A DNA stretch of 49,728 nt from Desulfuromonadales bacterium. Its GTDB lineage: Bacteria; Desulfobacterota; Desulfuromonadia; Desulfuromonadales; Syntrophotaleaceae. Position numbers and translations under genes: made by a program. Location of the stretch: assembly GCA_030613545.1 (NCBI GenBank), contig JAUWLU010000002.1, positions 1-49,728 of the forward strand, read 5' to 3'. Under the pieces are notes generated by a model. It was not told the DNA's origin, searched no databases, and was given only the letters and a program-made list of their open reading frames with translations. This document shows positions 35,558 to 43,947 of the stretch, piece by piece (positions within the stretch are counted from its first letter, which is position 1; each line of letters starts with the position of its first letter).

Positions 35558-36085
35558 TCAGTTGCCGTCGGCCGTCAGATAGTCGTGGTAGAGTCGATAG
35601 ATTTCGTCGGCAAAGACGACGAACAGCACCTTTTCCAGGTCGTCGTTCCGTAGCAAAAAGTCTTTTACGGTATCGACCGCAATGGCACAGGCCTTTTCCG
35701 GCGGGTAACCGTAAACGCCACAGCTGATCGCCGGAAAGGCCACCGTTTTCAGGCCGTGGACCACGGCCAGCTCCAGGCTGTTGCGGTAGCAGGCCGCCAG
35801 TAGCTGCGGATCCTGCGGCCGCTGGCGGTAGACCGGACCGACGGTGTGAATGACGTGCCGTGCCGGCAGCCGGTAACCGGCGGTGATCTTGGCCTGGCCC
35901 GTTTCGCAACCGTTCAGGGTTTTGCACTCGGCCAGTAGTTGCGGGCCGGCCGCACGGTGAATGGCTCCATCGACGCCGCCACCACCGAGCAGGGAACGGT
36001 TGGCCGCATTGACGATGGCATCCACTTGGAGGCGAGTGATATCACCCTGCAGCAGTTCCATGCGACCGAAGGTCTCTTGTTTCAT
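35558..36085 (-). CDS. Macro-domain protein (YmdB-like, ADP-ribose binding)
   Basis: A 175-residue single macro domain from ATG 36085 (AGGAGGG upstream; a longer frame to 36133 is unlikely). The ADP-ribose site is recognisable: [34 protein letters not shown], and [13 protein letters not shown]. YmdB-type members remove ADP-ribose or O-acetyl-ADP-ribose. First gene of the operon leading to rph-rdgB. Confidence 0.9.
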   Translation of the reverse strand: MKQETFGRMELLQGDITRLQVDAIVNAANRSLLGGGGVDGAIHRAAGPQLLAECKTLNGCETGQAKITAGYRLPARHVIHTVGPVYRQRPQDPQLLAACYRNSLELAVVHGLKTVAFPAISCGVYGYPPEKACAIAVDTVKDFLLRNDDLEKVLFVVFADEIYRLYHDYLTADGN

Positions 36086-36163
36086 ATCGCCCTCCTCTTC
36101 CTGTTCGTGCGGTGCAAAGAGTATCTTTACCAAAGTTTATCGCTACCGGGCATGAGATCTGAC

Positions 36164-36190
36164 AGCGGCTACTCGAACCGAATAGCCGCT
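36164..36190 (-). other. Strong hairpin after the gene at 36220-36879
   Basis: Stem AGCGGCTA/TAGCCGCT with an inner TCG/CGA pair. There is no U tract, so it is a weak terminator or an RNA structure upstream of the macro-domain gene. Confidence 0.45.
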
Positions 36191-36219
36191 CAGGGATTTA
36201 ATGACGGCAGGCCTCGCCG

Positions 36220-36879
36220 TCAACGACCCTGAGCCGCGCTGGCCACCGCCTGTTGCCAGCAGCCCGGCAGATCCAGCGATTCCATGAGATCGGGCAGATT
36301 TTCTGCCAGTTCGCTTTGGCCGGCGATAATATCCACCGAAGCACCCGGCTGCCAGGCGACGGATTCGCTCAACTCGGCGGCCTGCACCAGGTCGGTACCG
36401 CCGTCATGAAAAAACCCGATGGGGCTGCCCTGCCGAAAAAAGATCAGCGCCACGTCCTCGGCGGCGCAGACACGCAAACAGCCATTAAAGCGGTCGTGCT
36501 TGAGAGTATGCAGCAGATGGGGAATATCGAGCAATTGCAGCTGCTGGGCGGCGAACAGCATCTCTCCGCTGACCACCCCAAACAGTTGCAGAGCCAAGAG
36601 CTGGGAGAGGCGATAGATGGAGAGCATGGTATCGCCGGACAGGGAACGGGCAAAGATTCGGGAAAAGGCCTCTTGGTCGGCGAGGTGTTCTCCCTCATCG
36701 ACAAAGCGTACCGCCACCAACTGGCCGCCAACGAACAGCACCACTCCCCGTCCGTGCAAATCCCAGCAGCCCAGATACCCGGAGAAGCGCCCCGCCTGAA
36801 GCTTGTGAATGGCCTCCAGCCAGTTCATGCGCACTGGGTTGAACTCATCTTTGATCAACTTTCCCCGCGGCAACAACAT
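36220..36879 (-). CDS. Protein of unknown function, possibly DUF4388/PATAN-like
   Basis: Not firmly recognised. The 219-residue soluble protein has an alpha/beta segment (about 18-95: IHKLQAGRFSGYLGCWD, VVLFVGGQLVAVRFVDEGEHL) and a similar second segment (about 125-175: HDRFNGCLRV, VALIFFRQGSPIGFFHDGG). This duplicated 'modify and show whether a ligand is bound' layout resembles DUF4388/PATAN-type domains in signalling proteins of related bacteria. No catalytic motif or signal peptide. The start is ATG 36879; TTG 36888 is an alternative. It has its own promoter region and hairpin. Confidence 0.55.
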   Translation of the reverse strand: MLLPRGKLIKDEFNPVRMNWLEAIHKLQAGRFSGYLGCWDLHGRGVVLFVGGQLVAVRFVDEGEHLADQEAFSRIFARSLSGDTMLSIYRLSQLLALQLFGVVSGEMLFAAQQLQLLDIPHLLHTLKHDRFNGCLRVCAAEDVALIFFRQGSPIGFFHDGGTDLVQAAELSESVAWQPGASVDIIAGQSELAENLPDLMESLDLPGCWQQAVASAAQGR

Positions 36880-36998
36880 GCTGTGCAAACACCTTTCTGA
36901 TCCGTAAGGCGCAAATCGTAATGCGTAAAAGAGCTTTTCTTTGCCGCTACAGCACCTGTGACGCTGCCGGAGAGGAGCAGGCGACGGGCGAAACAGGC

Positions 36999-37029
36999 GA
37001 AAAACTATCCGAGCGCCAGCGAGTTTTTC
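36999..37029 (-). terminator. Hairpin after the ABC-F gene
   Basis: GAAAAACT/AGTTTTTC stem with a 15-base loop, just past the ABC-F stop codon. The T run is within the stem, so termination is only likely, not certain. Confidence 0.45.
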
Positions 37030-37048
37030 CGTTAGCGCGGCTGACGGT

Positions 37049-38977
37049 TCAGGCCGATTCCGCCAATTGCAAGTCTTCCCACTGCCGATAGAGGGTCTCG
37101 ATCTCGTCTTTTATTTGAGCGTGCCGATCGCCGACCTCCCGCCAGCGGCCAGTATCCTGATAGAGGGTCGAATCAGCCATAGCCTCCTCCAGCTCGCCCA
37201 GTTCCTGTTCCTGGGCTTCGATGCGCAGCTCGATTTCGGCCAGGTCCTTCTGCCGGCGGCGCTCCTGCCGCTTGAGTTCCTTGCGTTCGGCATAGGACAG
37301 CTGCTCCTCACTGGCCGTCTGACCATCGGTGGCAGGGGCTTCGTCAGCCGCCTGCTCGACCCGCAGGGCCGAATGGCTATCGTCACCGGCCGCCGCCTTG
37401 GCCCGAAGAAAATCCTCGTAGTTGCCGAGATGGGAGGTAACACAGCCCCCCGCAACCTCCAGCACACGGGTCGCCAAAGCATCGACGAAGTAGCGGTCGT
37501 GGGAGACAAAGACCAGGGTGCCGGAAAAACTGCGCAGTGAAGCGAGCAACACCTCTTTGGACTGCAGGTCAAGATGGTTGGTCGGTTCATCCAGCAGCAG
37601 CAGGTTGGCTGGCCGCAGCAGCAGCAGAGCCAGCGCCAGGCGGTTGCGCTCGCCGCCGGACAGCACCTCCACCGGCTTGTGCACATCGTCGCCGGAGAAC
37701 AGAAACGAGCCGAGAATATCCCGTACCCGGGGCACCATATCGAAGGGCGCGGCCGCGGTGATCTCCTCAAGCACGGTCTTGCTGCCGTCCAGAATGCGCG
37801 CCTGGTCCTGGGCAAAATAGGCTTGCAGTACCTGATGGCCTTCGTCACGGGTCCCCTGCCGCGGCTGTTCAACCCCGGCCAGCAGTCGCATCAAGGTCGA
37901 CTTGCCAGCGCCGTTGGCTCCCACCAGGGCGATGCGCTCGCCCCGCTCGACGGTCAAGTCGACATCGGCAAGGACCCGCAGCGCTTCATAACCGTGCTCC
38001 ACCCCCTTGAGTTCCAGCACCGCACGGCCGCTCCGGGGCGGCGAAGGAAATTGAAAAGCGATGCGCTTGCGCAGCGGCGGCACCACGATGCGCTCGATGC
38101 GCTCCAACTGCTTGATCCGGCTCTGAACCAAAGAAGCCTTGTTGGCCTGGTAGCGAAACCGGCTGATAAAGGCCTCGATGCGGCCGACTTCTTCGTCCTG
38201 GCGCTGCTTGGACTCGCGCAGGGCCGTCACCCGCCGCTCGCGCTCCTCCAGGTAGTGGCTGTAATTGCCGGGATATTCGGTCAGTTCGCCGTTCCAGATC
38301 TCGACGATGCGGCCGACCACCCGATCGAGAAAAAAGCGATCATGGGATACCAGCACCACGGCATGGGGGTAGTTGGCCAGGTAATCCTCCAGCCAGTCCC
38401 TGGCCGGCAGGTCGAGATGGTTAGTCGGTTCGTCAAGGAGCAGCAGATTGGGCCGCTGCAGCAGCAGCTTGGCCAGGGCGATGCGCATCTGCCAGCCGCC
38501 GGAAAAATGCTCGCAGGGGCGATCGCGGTCGTCACTGGCAAAACCGAGGCCGTCCAGCACCTTGGCGATTTCCGTATCGAGGGTATAGCCGCCCCGCTGG
38601 CGAAAGGCCTCCTCCAGATGAGCGTAGCGCGCCATGCGCTCGTCGTTGCAGCCACCGGCCAACTCCTGCTCCAGAGCGCGCATCTCCTGCTCCATGGCGG
38701 TCAATTCACCGAGAGCGGAACGCACCTCCTCAAACAGACTGCGGCCTTGATGATCCAGGCCCTGTTGAGGTAGATAGCCAAAGGTGGTACCACGGGCCAT
38801 CTGCACCACACCGTCATCGGCCTGAACCTGGCCGGCCAGCAGGCGCAGCAGAGTGGTCTTGCCAGCGCCATTTTCACCGCACAAACCGATGCGGTCTTGT
38901 GGTCGAATGTGCCAGTTGATCCCGGCAAAGAGCCTTCGGTCGGCAAAATTCTTTATAATGTCTCGTAATTGCAACAT
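37049..38977 (-). CDS. ABC-F family ATPase (YheS/Uup-like)
   Basis: Soluble double-ATPase of the ABC-F class that acts on ribosomes (642 residues, no membrane segment). NBD1: GENGAGKT (34-41), HFSGGW and LLLLDEPTNHLD. An arm/linker region (about 230-320) contains a charged coiled coil. NBD2: GANGAGKS, VLSGGERNRLAL and a second DEPTNHLD. A C-terminal extension (about 530-642) is acidic then Lys/Arg/Glu-rich coiled coil. Known members include translation factors (EttA, YheS) and antibiotic-protection proteins; no resistance context is seen. Confidence 0.92.
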   Translation of the reverse strand: MLQLRDIIKNFADRRLFAGINWHIRPQDRIGLCGENGAGKTTLLRLLAGQVQADDGVVQMARGTTFGYLPQQGLDHQGRSLFEEVRSALGELTAMEQEMRALEQELAGGCNDERMARYAHLEEAFRQRGGYTLDTEIAKVLDGLGFASDDRDRPCEHFSGGWQMRIALAKLLLQRPNLLLLDEPTNHLDLPARDWLEDYLANYPHAVVLVSHDRFFLDRVVGRIVEIWNGELTEYPGNYSHYLEERERRVTALRESKQRQDEEVGRIEAFISRFRYQANKASLVQSRIKQLERIERIVVPPLRKRIAFQFPSPPRSGRAVLELKGVEHGYEALRVLADVDLTVERGERIALVGANGAGKSTLMRLLAGVEQPRQGTRDEGHQVLQAYFAQDQARILDGSKTVLEEITAAAPFDMVPRVRDILGSFLFSGDDVHKPVEVLSGGERNRLALALLLLRPANLLLLDEPTNHLDLQSKEVLLASLRSFSGTLVFVSHDRYFVDALATRVLEVAGGCVTSHLGNYEDFLRAKAAAGDDSHSALRVEQAADEAPATDGQTASEEQLSYAERKELKRQERRRQKDLAEIELRIEAQEQELGELEEAMADSTLYQDTGRWREVGDRHAQIKDEIETLYRQWEDLQLAESA

Positions 38978-39367
38978 AGCTTTCCTTTATAGCATAAGCT
39001 TGGCGGCGAAAAAACCTTCAAATATGCCTTGCCGCCGGCACAAAGAAGTAGTTTCTGCTATCCAGCAACAGCGCTTTCTGCTATAGTTGCAGCTGTTTAA
39101 CCAACCGCTGACAACAGCCTGCAAAGCCCATAAGCGATTGACCGCAAGCGGCCGATCGACCCACGGGCTGTTTATTAAAAGATTGGGAAGGCCGCACTTT
39201 CTCGGGCCGATGCTGAACAGGTCATTAAATGGCTCCGTCAGCATGCGGCAAGGTCTTCACCAAGACCGTGCTTAACCGGCAACTGGCCTGCAAGGGCTTT
39301 GGCACCGCACTGTCATGCATGGCTCGCAACCACTGACGAGCCCCTTCGACCCGGTGCTTCATACATA
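38978..39367. other. Intergenic region without a recognisable gene, left of repeat copy B
   Basis: Divergent promoter space between the ABC-F gene and rng. Short open frames on both strands (about 62-85 codons) have no ribosome site or recognisable sequence. I see nothing else that can be named. Confidence 0.55.
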
Positions 39368-39517
39368 GATGCTTTCGCAAAAAGTCATGAGATGGCTAAG
39401 CAAAAATTTCGGCCTACAAGGCGTAGTGGTTTTTCAGGGGTGAAGGCATAGATATAGTATGTCGAAGTCCTGAAATAGCGCTGCAACGCCGGAGGACGGA
39501 CTTTTTGCGACGCCATC
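39368..39517. repeat. MITE-like palindromic repeat, copy B
   Basis: A 150-bp copy from GATGCTTTCGCAAAAAGTC to GACTTTTTGCGACGCCATC. By eye it differs from copy C at about nine positions, five of them clustered near 39488-39498, where the pairing arm is lost. ATGC occurs on both sides. It lies about 180 bp upstream of the RNase E/G start. Confidence 0.88.
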
Positions 39518-39696
39518 ATGCAAGTTTTTTAGAGTTGGACGCAGCAACACAGGATTTTCCCCGTACGGGTCCGTCAGACGGCTTCACCGGCAACAGGCGC
39601 AGCCCCTCGGACTTGGACCCCGGGCGAACCGGCAGGCATATGCCTGGCCACATTTCATTTTGATGGCTGCTCTGCGGAGCGACCGAAAGGACCTAC
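39518..39696 (+). other. Leader region of rng, with a 14-bp palindrome
   Basis: No gene. CAGGCATATGCCTG at 39633-39646 is a perfect palindrome about 50 bp before the rng ATG. RNase E in E. coli is controlled through its long leader; whether this one folds likewise is unknown. Confidence 0.4.
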
Positions 39697-42219
39697 ATGA
39701 GTAAAAAGATGCTGATCAACGCTACCCACCCGGAGGAGCACCGGGTAGCCATCGTCGAGGACGGCGCACTGAGCGAACTCGACATCGAAATCACCAGCAA
39801 GGAACAGACCAAGGGCAATGTTTACAAGGCGGTTGTGGTCCGGGTCGAAACCGGGCTGCAGGCGGCCTTTGTCGATTATGGCGGCGAACGCCCAGGGTTT
39901 CTGCAGATCGGTGAAATCCATCCCTCCTTCCACAAAGCCGACCCCAACAGCGAAACCAAGGGACGTCCGCGCATCAACGACATGTTGCGTCGCGGCCAAG
40001 AGCTACTGGTACAGGTCGTCAAGGAGGAAAGGGGCACCAAGGGCGCGGCCCTGACCACCTATCTGTCCCTGCCGGGCCGCTACATGGTGCTGATGCCGGA
40101 AAGCGACACCAAGGGCATCTCCCGCAAGATCGAACTGGAATCGACGCGCAAAAAACTCAAGCAGGCCATGAACTCCATGGACCTGCCGGACAATATCGGC
40201 TATATCGTCCGCACCGCCGGCATCGGCCAGAAAAAGACCGAACTCAAGCGGGACGTCGATTATCTGCTGCGGGTCTACGAAAAGATCTGCGAACTGGGCA
40301 AAAAGGTCAAGGCGCCGGCCCTGGTCTACAAGGAATCGAACCTGGTCATTCGCTCAATCCGCGACTATTTCAGCCCGGATATCGACGAAGTGCTGGTGGA
40401 CGATCCCAGAGCGGCCCAGGAAGGCAAAGACTTTTTTCAGGAGGTCATGCCCGAATACGCCCAGCTGGTTAAATTGCACCAGGAGCGCCGGCCGATCTTC
40501 TCCCGTTATCAGATCGAAGAACAGATCGAGGCCCTTTCCCGCAACAAGGTTCCGTTGCCCTCCGGCGGCTCCATCGTCATCGACACCACCGAAGCGCTGG
40601 TGGCCATCGACGTCAACTCAGGCAAAATGGCGACGGAAAAGGGCGTGGAAGCGACCGCCTTTAAATCGAACATGGAGGCGGCCGCCGAAGCGGCCCGTCA
40701 GTTGCGCCTGCGTGACCTCGGCGGCCTGATCGTCATCGACTTCATCGACATGCGGGATCGCAAACATATCCGCGATGTGGAAAAGTGCCTGAAGGATGCC
40801 CTCAAAAGCGACAAGGCTCGCGTCTCCGTCGGCCGCATCAGCCAGTTCGGCCTGCTGGAGATGAGCCGCCAGCGCATCAAGGCGGCCCTGGCGGAAGCCT
40901 CCTACCTGCCCTGCCCCCACTGCGATGGCAGCGGCCGTATCAAGAGCGCTGAGGCTCAGGCCCTGAACTTTGTCCGCCGTCTGTCCGCTGGCATGGCCAA
41001 GGGTCAGATCGGCCGCGTGGAAGGACAGGTCCCCCTCGAGGTGGCGGCCTACCTGCTGAACAACAAACGCGCCGAACTGATTCGCCTCGAACAGCAATAT
41101 AATGCGACCATCTACATCAGAGGTTGCGCCGAGTTCACCAATAGCCAACTCGAAGTGGAGTTCCTTCGCCGGGAAAAGGAAGAGCAGAAATCGACCCAGA
41201 ACTATGTCGAAGCTTCTTCGGTAAGAGCTGAAAGTCCTCAGGAAAGCCCTGCGAAGAAGGATGCCGCCGAAGAAGCAGCGCCCGAGGCCGATGCCGAGAC
41301 CAGCAGCCGCCCCAGCGGTCGGAAACGGCGCCGGCCCCGCCGTCGGCGCAAACCGGCCGAGGCGACCGCCGACCAGGCCGCTGAAACGACCGGCCTCGAG
41401 GAGGGCGCGGCCACGACCCCGCAACCTGCCGCCGAGGCGCAGGGCACCGACAGCGCCGAACCGGCACCGGCTCCTGCAGACAACGAGCCTGTAGCCCCCA
41501 GCACAGCGGGCACCTCTTCTGCGCCAACGGTTCAACCTGCGACGGAAGAGCGACAACCGGAACAGGTTACACCGCAGCCGTCAGCCAGCGAACCGGCTCC
41601 GCCGGCCCCACCGGCCACAGACGAGCAGACGAGCGACAAGCCGAAACCGCGCCGCCGCAAACCGGCCGCCGCCAAGAAGGCCGCTGCGGCCGAAACGAAA
41701 CCGGATGCGATAGGCGGAGCGGCCGCCGAAACGGCGGAATCGAAGACCGCAGAGGAAGCGGTTTCAACACCGCCGGCAGAAGCGCCCAAACCCAAAACGC
41801 CCCGCAGGCGCCGCTCTCCAGCGGCGAAAAAGTCCTCGGAGCAAGAGCAAGCGGCTCAATCAGCACCGCCGACCGCCGCGGTCGAAGAGCCCAAAGAAGG
41901 CGACGACAAGGCCGCGGAGAAGCCGAAGCGCCGTCGCACCCGCAAACCGGCCGCAAAAAAACCAGCGGCCGAAGCCGCAGAAAAGGCGTCGGAAACAACA
42001 ACCGCTGAGGTTGGATCCACGAAGATTGCCGGCGAAGACAACGCCCCGGCGGCAGCCGAACCAAAAAAGAAGCCGGCTCGCCGCGGTCGGCCCCGCAAAA
42101 AACCGACAACGGACGAGCCAGCGACGGCCGGCGATGACAAGGCCGAGCCCCAGGCGAAGCAGCGCAAGAAACCCGCTGCCAAAGAGAGCCCGAAGGGCAG
42201 CGAAACCGACGCCGAATAG
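39697..42219 (+). CDS. rng: Ribonuclease E/G with a long basic disordered tail
   Basis: Endoribonuclease for rRNA maturation and mRNA decay (840 residues). The catalytic half (about 1-495) has an S1 domain (about 36-125), Asp305 in VAIDVNSGK and Asp348 in VIDFIDMRDR (metal ligands), and the zinc-link LPCPHCDGSGR (Cys406, Cys409). From about residue 500 on, the chain is Ala/Pro/Lys/Arg/Glu-rich and low complexity, with repeated RRRKPA-type blocks and an AT-hook-like RRGRPRKKP near 791. E. coli RNase E also has a disordered scaffold tail, but no degradosome partner site can be named here. AAGGA precedes the ATG. Confidence 0.94.
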   Translation: MSKKMLINATHPEEHRVAIVEDGALSELDIEITSKEQTKGNVYKAVVVRVETGLQAAFVDYGGERPGFLQIGEIHPSFHKADPNSETKGRPRINDMLRRGQELLVQVVKEERGTKGAALTTYLSLPGRYMVLMPESDTKGISRKIELESTRKKLKQAMNSMDLPDNIGYIVRTAGIGQKKTELKRDVDYLLRVYEKICELGKKVKAPALVYKESNLVIRSIRDYFSPDIDEVLVDDPRAAQEGKDFFQEVMPEYAQLVKLHQERRPIFSRYQIEEQIEALSRNKVPLPSGGSIVIDTTEALVAIDVNSGKMATEKGVEATAFKSNMEAAAEAARQLRLRDLGGLIVIDFIDMRDRKHIRDVEKCLKDALKSDKARVSVGRISQFGLLEMSRQRIKAALAEASYLPCPHCDGSGRIKSAEAQALNFVRRLSAGMAKGQIGRVEGQVPLEVAAYLLNNKRAELIRLEQQYNATIYIRGCAEFTNSQLEVEFLRREKEEQKSTQNYVEASSVRAESPQESPAKKDAAEEAAPEADAETSSRPSGRKRRRPRRRRKPAEATADQAAETTGLEEGAATTPQPAAEAQGTDSAEPAPAPADNEPVAPSTAGTSSAPTVQPATEERQPEQVTPQPSASEPAPPAPPATDEQTSDKPKPRRRKPAAAKKAAAAETKPDAIGGAAAETAESKTAEEAVSTPPAEAPKPKTPRRRRSPAAKKSSEQEQAAQSAPPTAAVEEPKEGDDKAAEKPKRRRTRKPAAKKPAAEAAEKASETTTAEVGSTKIAGEDNAPAAAEPKKKPARRGRPRKKPTTDEPATAGDDKAEPQAKQRKKPAAKESPKGSETDAE

Positions 42220-42228
42220 CCCAACGAC

Positions 42229-42264
42229 AAAGGCCGGAGCAATAAATGCTCCGGCCTTTGTTTA
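42229..42264. terminator. Bidirectional terminator between rng and the Smr gene
   Basis: Stem AAAGGCCGGAGCA/TGCTCCGGCCTTT around ATAAA, followed by TGTTT on the plus strand. It separates convergent genes. Confidence 0.88.
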
Positions 42265-42348
42265 TGATGTTTCCGTTATCCTGGGGCTGTGTCGCAAAGC
42301 GATGGAACTCTTTGCACCAACAGAATAAATTGATGCGGCCAACCGCTG

Positions 42349-43035
42349 CTAGCCCTGCCGGCGTCCCTTGAGGAACACCACCAACGCCCCCTCGCCGCCG
42401 TAGCGAGCAGGTGCCCGCCCCCACTCCACGACCCAGGCCCGCGCCTCGCGGGACAGATAACTTTCCATGAATTGCCGCAGAACCGGCCCGTCAGAGGAGC
42501 CTTTGCCCCGCCCGGTAATAATGAGGACCGTCTTGAGTCCATGAAATGTTGCATCTTCGAGGAAAAAACGGACCTTATCCCGCGCTTCCTGCCGGTTCAG
42601 GCCATGCAGATCGAGCTTTGCCTCGGGCGCCAGCTTGCCCTGGCGCAATTGCCGCATGCGCCGCGGTGCCGCTGCAACCTCTTCACCCTGCGGAATCTCG
42701 TCGCGAAAGACACTGTCCATCTGCCCCAGAGAGTCCAGAAACAGTTCGTCATCGGTTAGCTCGACGGTCTTTTCGTCCTTCTCAACCGCGAGATCGGCGA
42801 CGACCGGTTCGACCTCCCGCTGTCGATCGTCCTGCGTCCGGGGATTAACCCCCAGCAGTGCCATCTCCCGTTCAAAGGCGGCGGCATCATCCTCCACCAG
42901 CGGTTCGCTGGTCGGCAGCGGGGCCGGATTCTTGTCGACAGAAACGTTGTCTGCGGCCACCGCTATACCTTTCAGGCCTTTGAAGGGGCTGTTCTGAAAG
43001 TTTTTTGTGCTTTGCTTCTTGCTGCGCTTGGCCAA
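42349..43035 (-). CDS. Smr-domain protein
   Basis: A 228-residue protein. The N-terminal 130 residues are polar, acidic and probably disordered. A C-terminal Smr domain (about 137-226) shows LDLHGLNRQEARDKV, the VLIITGRGKGS core and RYGGEGALVVFLK. Smr domains nick or bind nucleic acid, also as collided-ribosome endonucleases (SmrB type). Translation starts at TTG 43035, 2 bp after the preceding gene's stop, which suggests coupling; the ribosome site is weak. Confidence 0.85.
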   Translation of the reverse strand: MAKRSKKQSTKNFQNSPFKGLKGIAVAADNVSVDKNPAPLPTSEPLVEDDAAAFEREMALLGVNPRTQDDRQREVEPVVADLAVEKDEKTVELTDDELFLDSLGQMDSVFRDEIPQGEEVAAAPRRMRQLRQGKLAPEAKLDLHGLNRQEARDKVRFFLEDATFHGLKTVLIITGRGKGSSDGPVLRQFMESYLSREARAWVVEWGRAPARYGGEGALVVFLKGRRQG

Positions 43036-43037
43036 GA

Positions 43038-43763
43038 TCAGCGTCTCACGATTTTCCGGCGGCCCTGCACGGCCCGGGTCTGCTGCTTCATCACGACACC
43101 CTGCTTCTCCAGGTGGAACTGGTACCAGAGATCGCCGTAGCCCTTCATCTTCATCTTCTTGCCTTCTTGAAGCGCCCCCAGGTTGGCCAGCAGGGTATCG
43201 TCGGCAGCGCCTTTTTTGATCCCTTTTTCCAGGACTTCTATGGCCTTGCTCCGTTCGCCGACCTTTTCGAGACAGTAGGCATACAGGGCCCAGGGCATGG
43301 ACTCGTTCTTGGTCGCGGCCACGGCCTTCTCAAAGGCGGCTTTCATCTGCTCCGGCTTGTTGCGTTTCATGTAACAGATGGCCAGCATGGCCATGGCCAC
43401 CCAGTGGCGGCTGAAGGCCTTTTGCAGATGATCAAAGGCCTGGGCGAAGTCCCGTTTAAGGTAAAGGATAGAGCCGATCTGAGCCTCGATCTGGGAGGTG
43501 ACAAAAAACTGCCATTTGCCCAAGGGGTAGGCAGACTGCAGGGTTTTAACCGCCTTTTCGGTCCGACCGGCCTGCATGTCGCGCTGCACCCCTTCCATAA
43601 GGGCGGTCAGCGCCTTGGAAGTGCGACGACTGAGCAGAAAAAAACTGCCAGCAAAACCGAGCAGAGCTAGCAGGGCCGCATAGAGGGGCGAAAGCCCGGC
43701 GCCGAAATTCAAGGCCAAAAACAACAGGGCGTATACCAGCAGCGAAATGCCGAGATTGATCAT
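43038..43763 (-). CDS. Membrane-anchored TPR protein
   Basis: Function unknown. The 241 residues have two N-terminal membrane segments (about 4-22 and 25-44), then an alpha-helical part of about four TPR-like repeats (60-195) exposed to the cytoplasm or periplasm. A basic C-terminus ends GRRKIVRR. It is followed by the Smr gene and lies apart from mltD (184-bp gap with no feature I can name). Not a recognised named protein. Confidence 0.7.
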   Translation of the reverse strand: MINLGISLLVYALLFLALNFGAGLSPLYAALLALLGFAGSFFLLSRRTSKALTALMEGVQRDMQAGRTEKAVKTLQSAYPLGKWQFFVTSQIEAQIGSILYLKRDFAQAFDHLQKAFSRHWVAMAMLAICYMKRNKPEQMKAAFEKAVAATKNESMPWALYAYCLEKVGERSKAIEVLEKGIKKGAADDTLLANLGALQEGKKMKMKGYGDLWYQFHLEKQGVVMKQQTRAVQGRRKIVRR

Positions 43764-43947
43764 CGAAGGGAAATCCTTTCTCTAGCGGACAGGCCGAATC
43801 GAGGCCAGGGTTTGCGCGTAGCACGCCGGGAATCGTTGCTGAGGATGGCAACATCCCTGTTCCGAAGCAAAGCTGTCGAAACCTGAAAAGTCCCCTTTGC
43901 CTGCGGGGCGCCGGAAGTTTAGCAATCCGCCGATTAAATGTCAAAAA

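Noticed and set aside
32843-36085. Macro/SLOG/DHH genes as an anti-phage defence island
   Set aside because: The domains occur in some defence systems, but here they are co-directional with housekeeping rph and rdgB. There are no effector, nuclease, toxin or mobile genes beside them, so a housekeeping role is simpler.
37574-38773. 399-codon open frame on the plus strand
   Set aside because: Antisense to the conserved ABC-F gene, with no plausible ribosome site or domain.
39087-39275. 62-codon plus-strand frame in the ABC-F/rng gap
   Set aside because: No ribosome site, no recognisable sequence, and an overlapping minus-strand frame of similar length; probably chance.
40618-42424. Several long minus-strand frames (up to 312 codons)
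   Set aside because: Antisense to rng and its repetitive tail; arginine/serine-rich composition comes from the low-complexity coding strand.
43764-43947. Small RNA or gene in the gap between the TPR membrane protein and mltD
   Set aside because: No tRNA-like fold, strong hairpin with U tract, or start codon with ribosome site was found.
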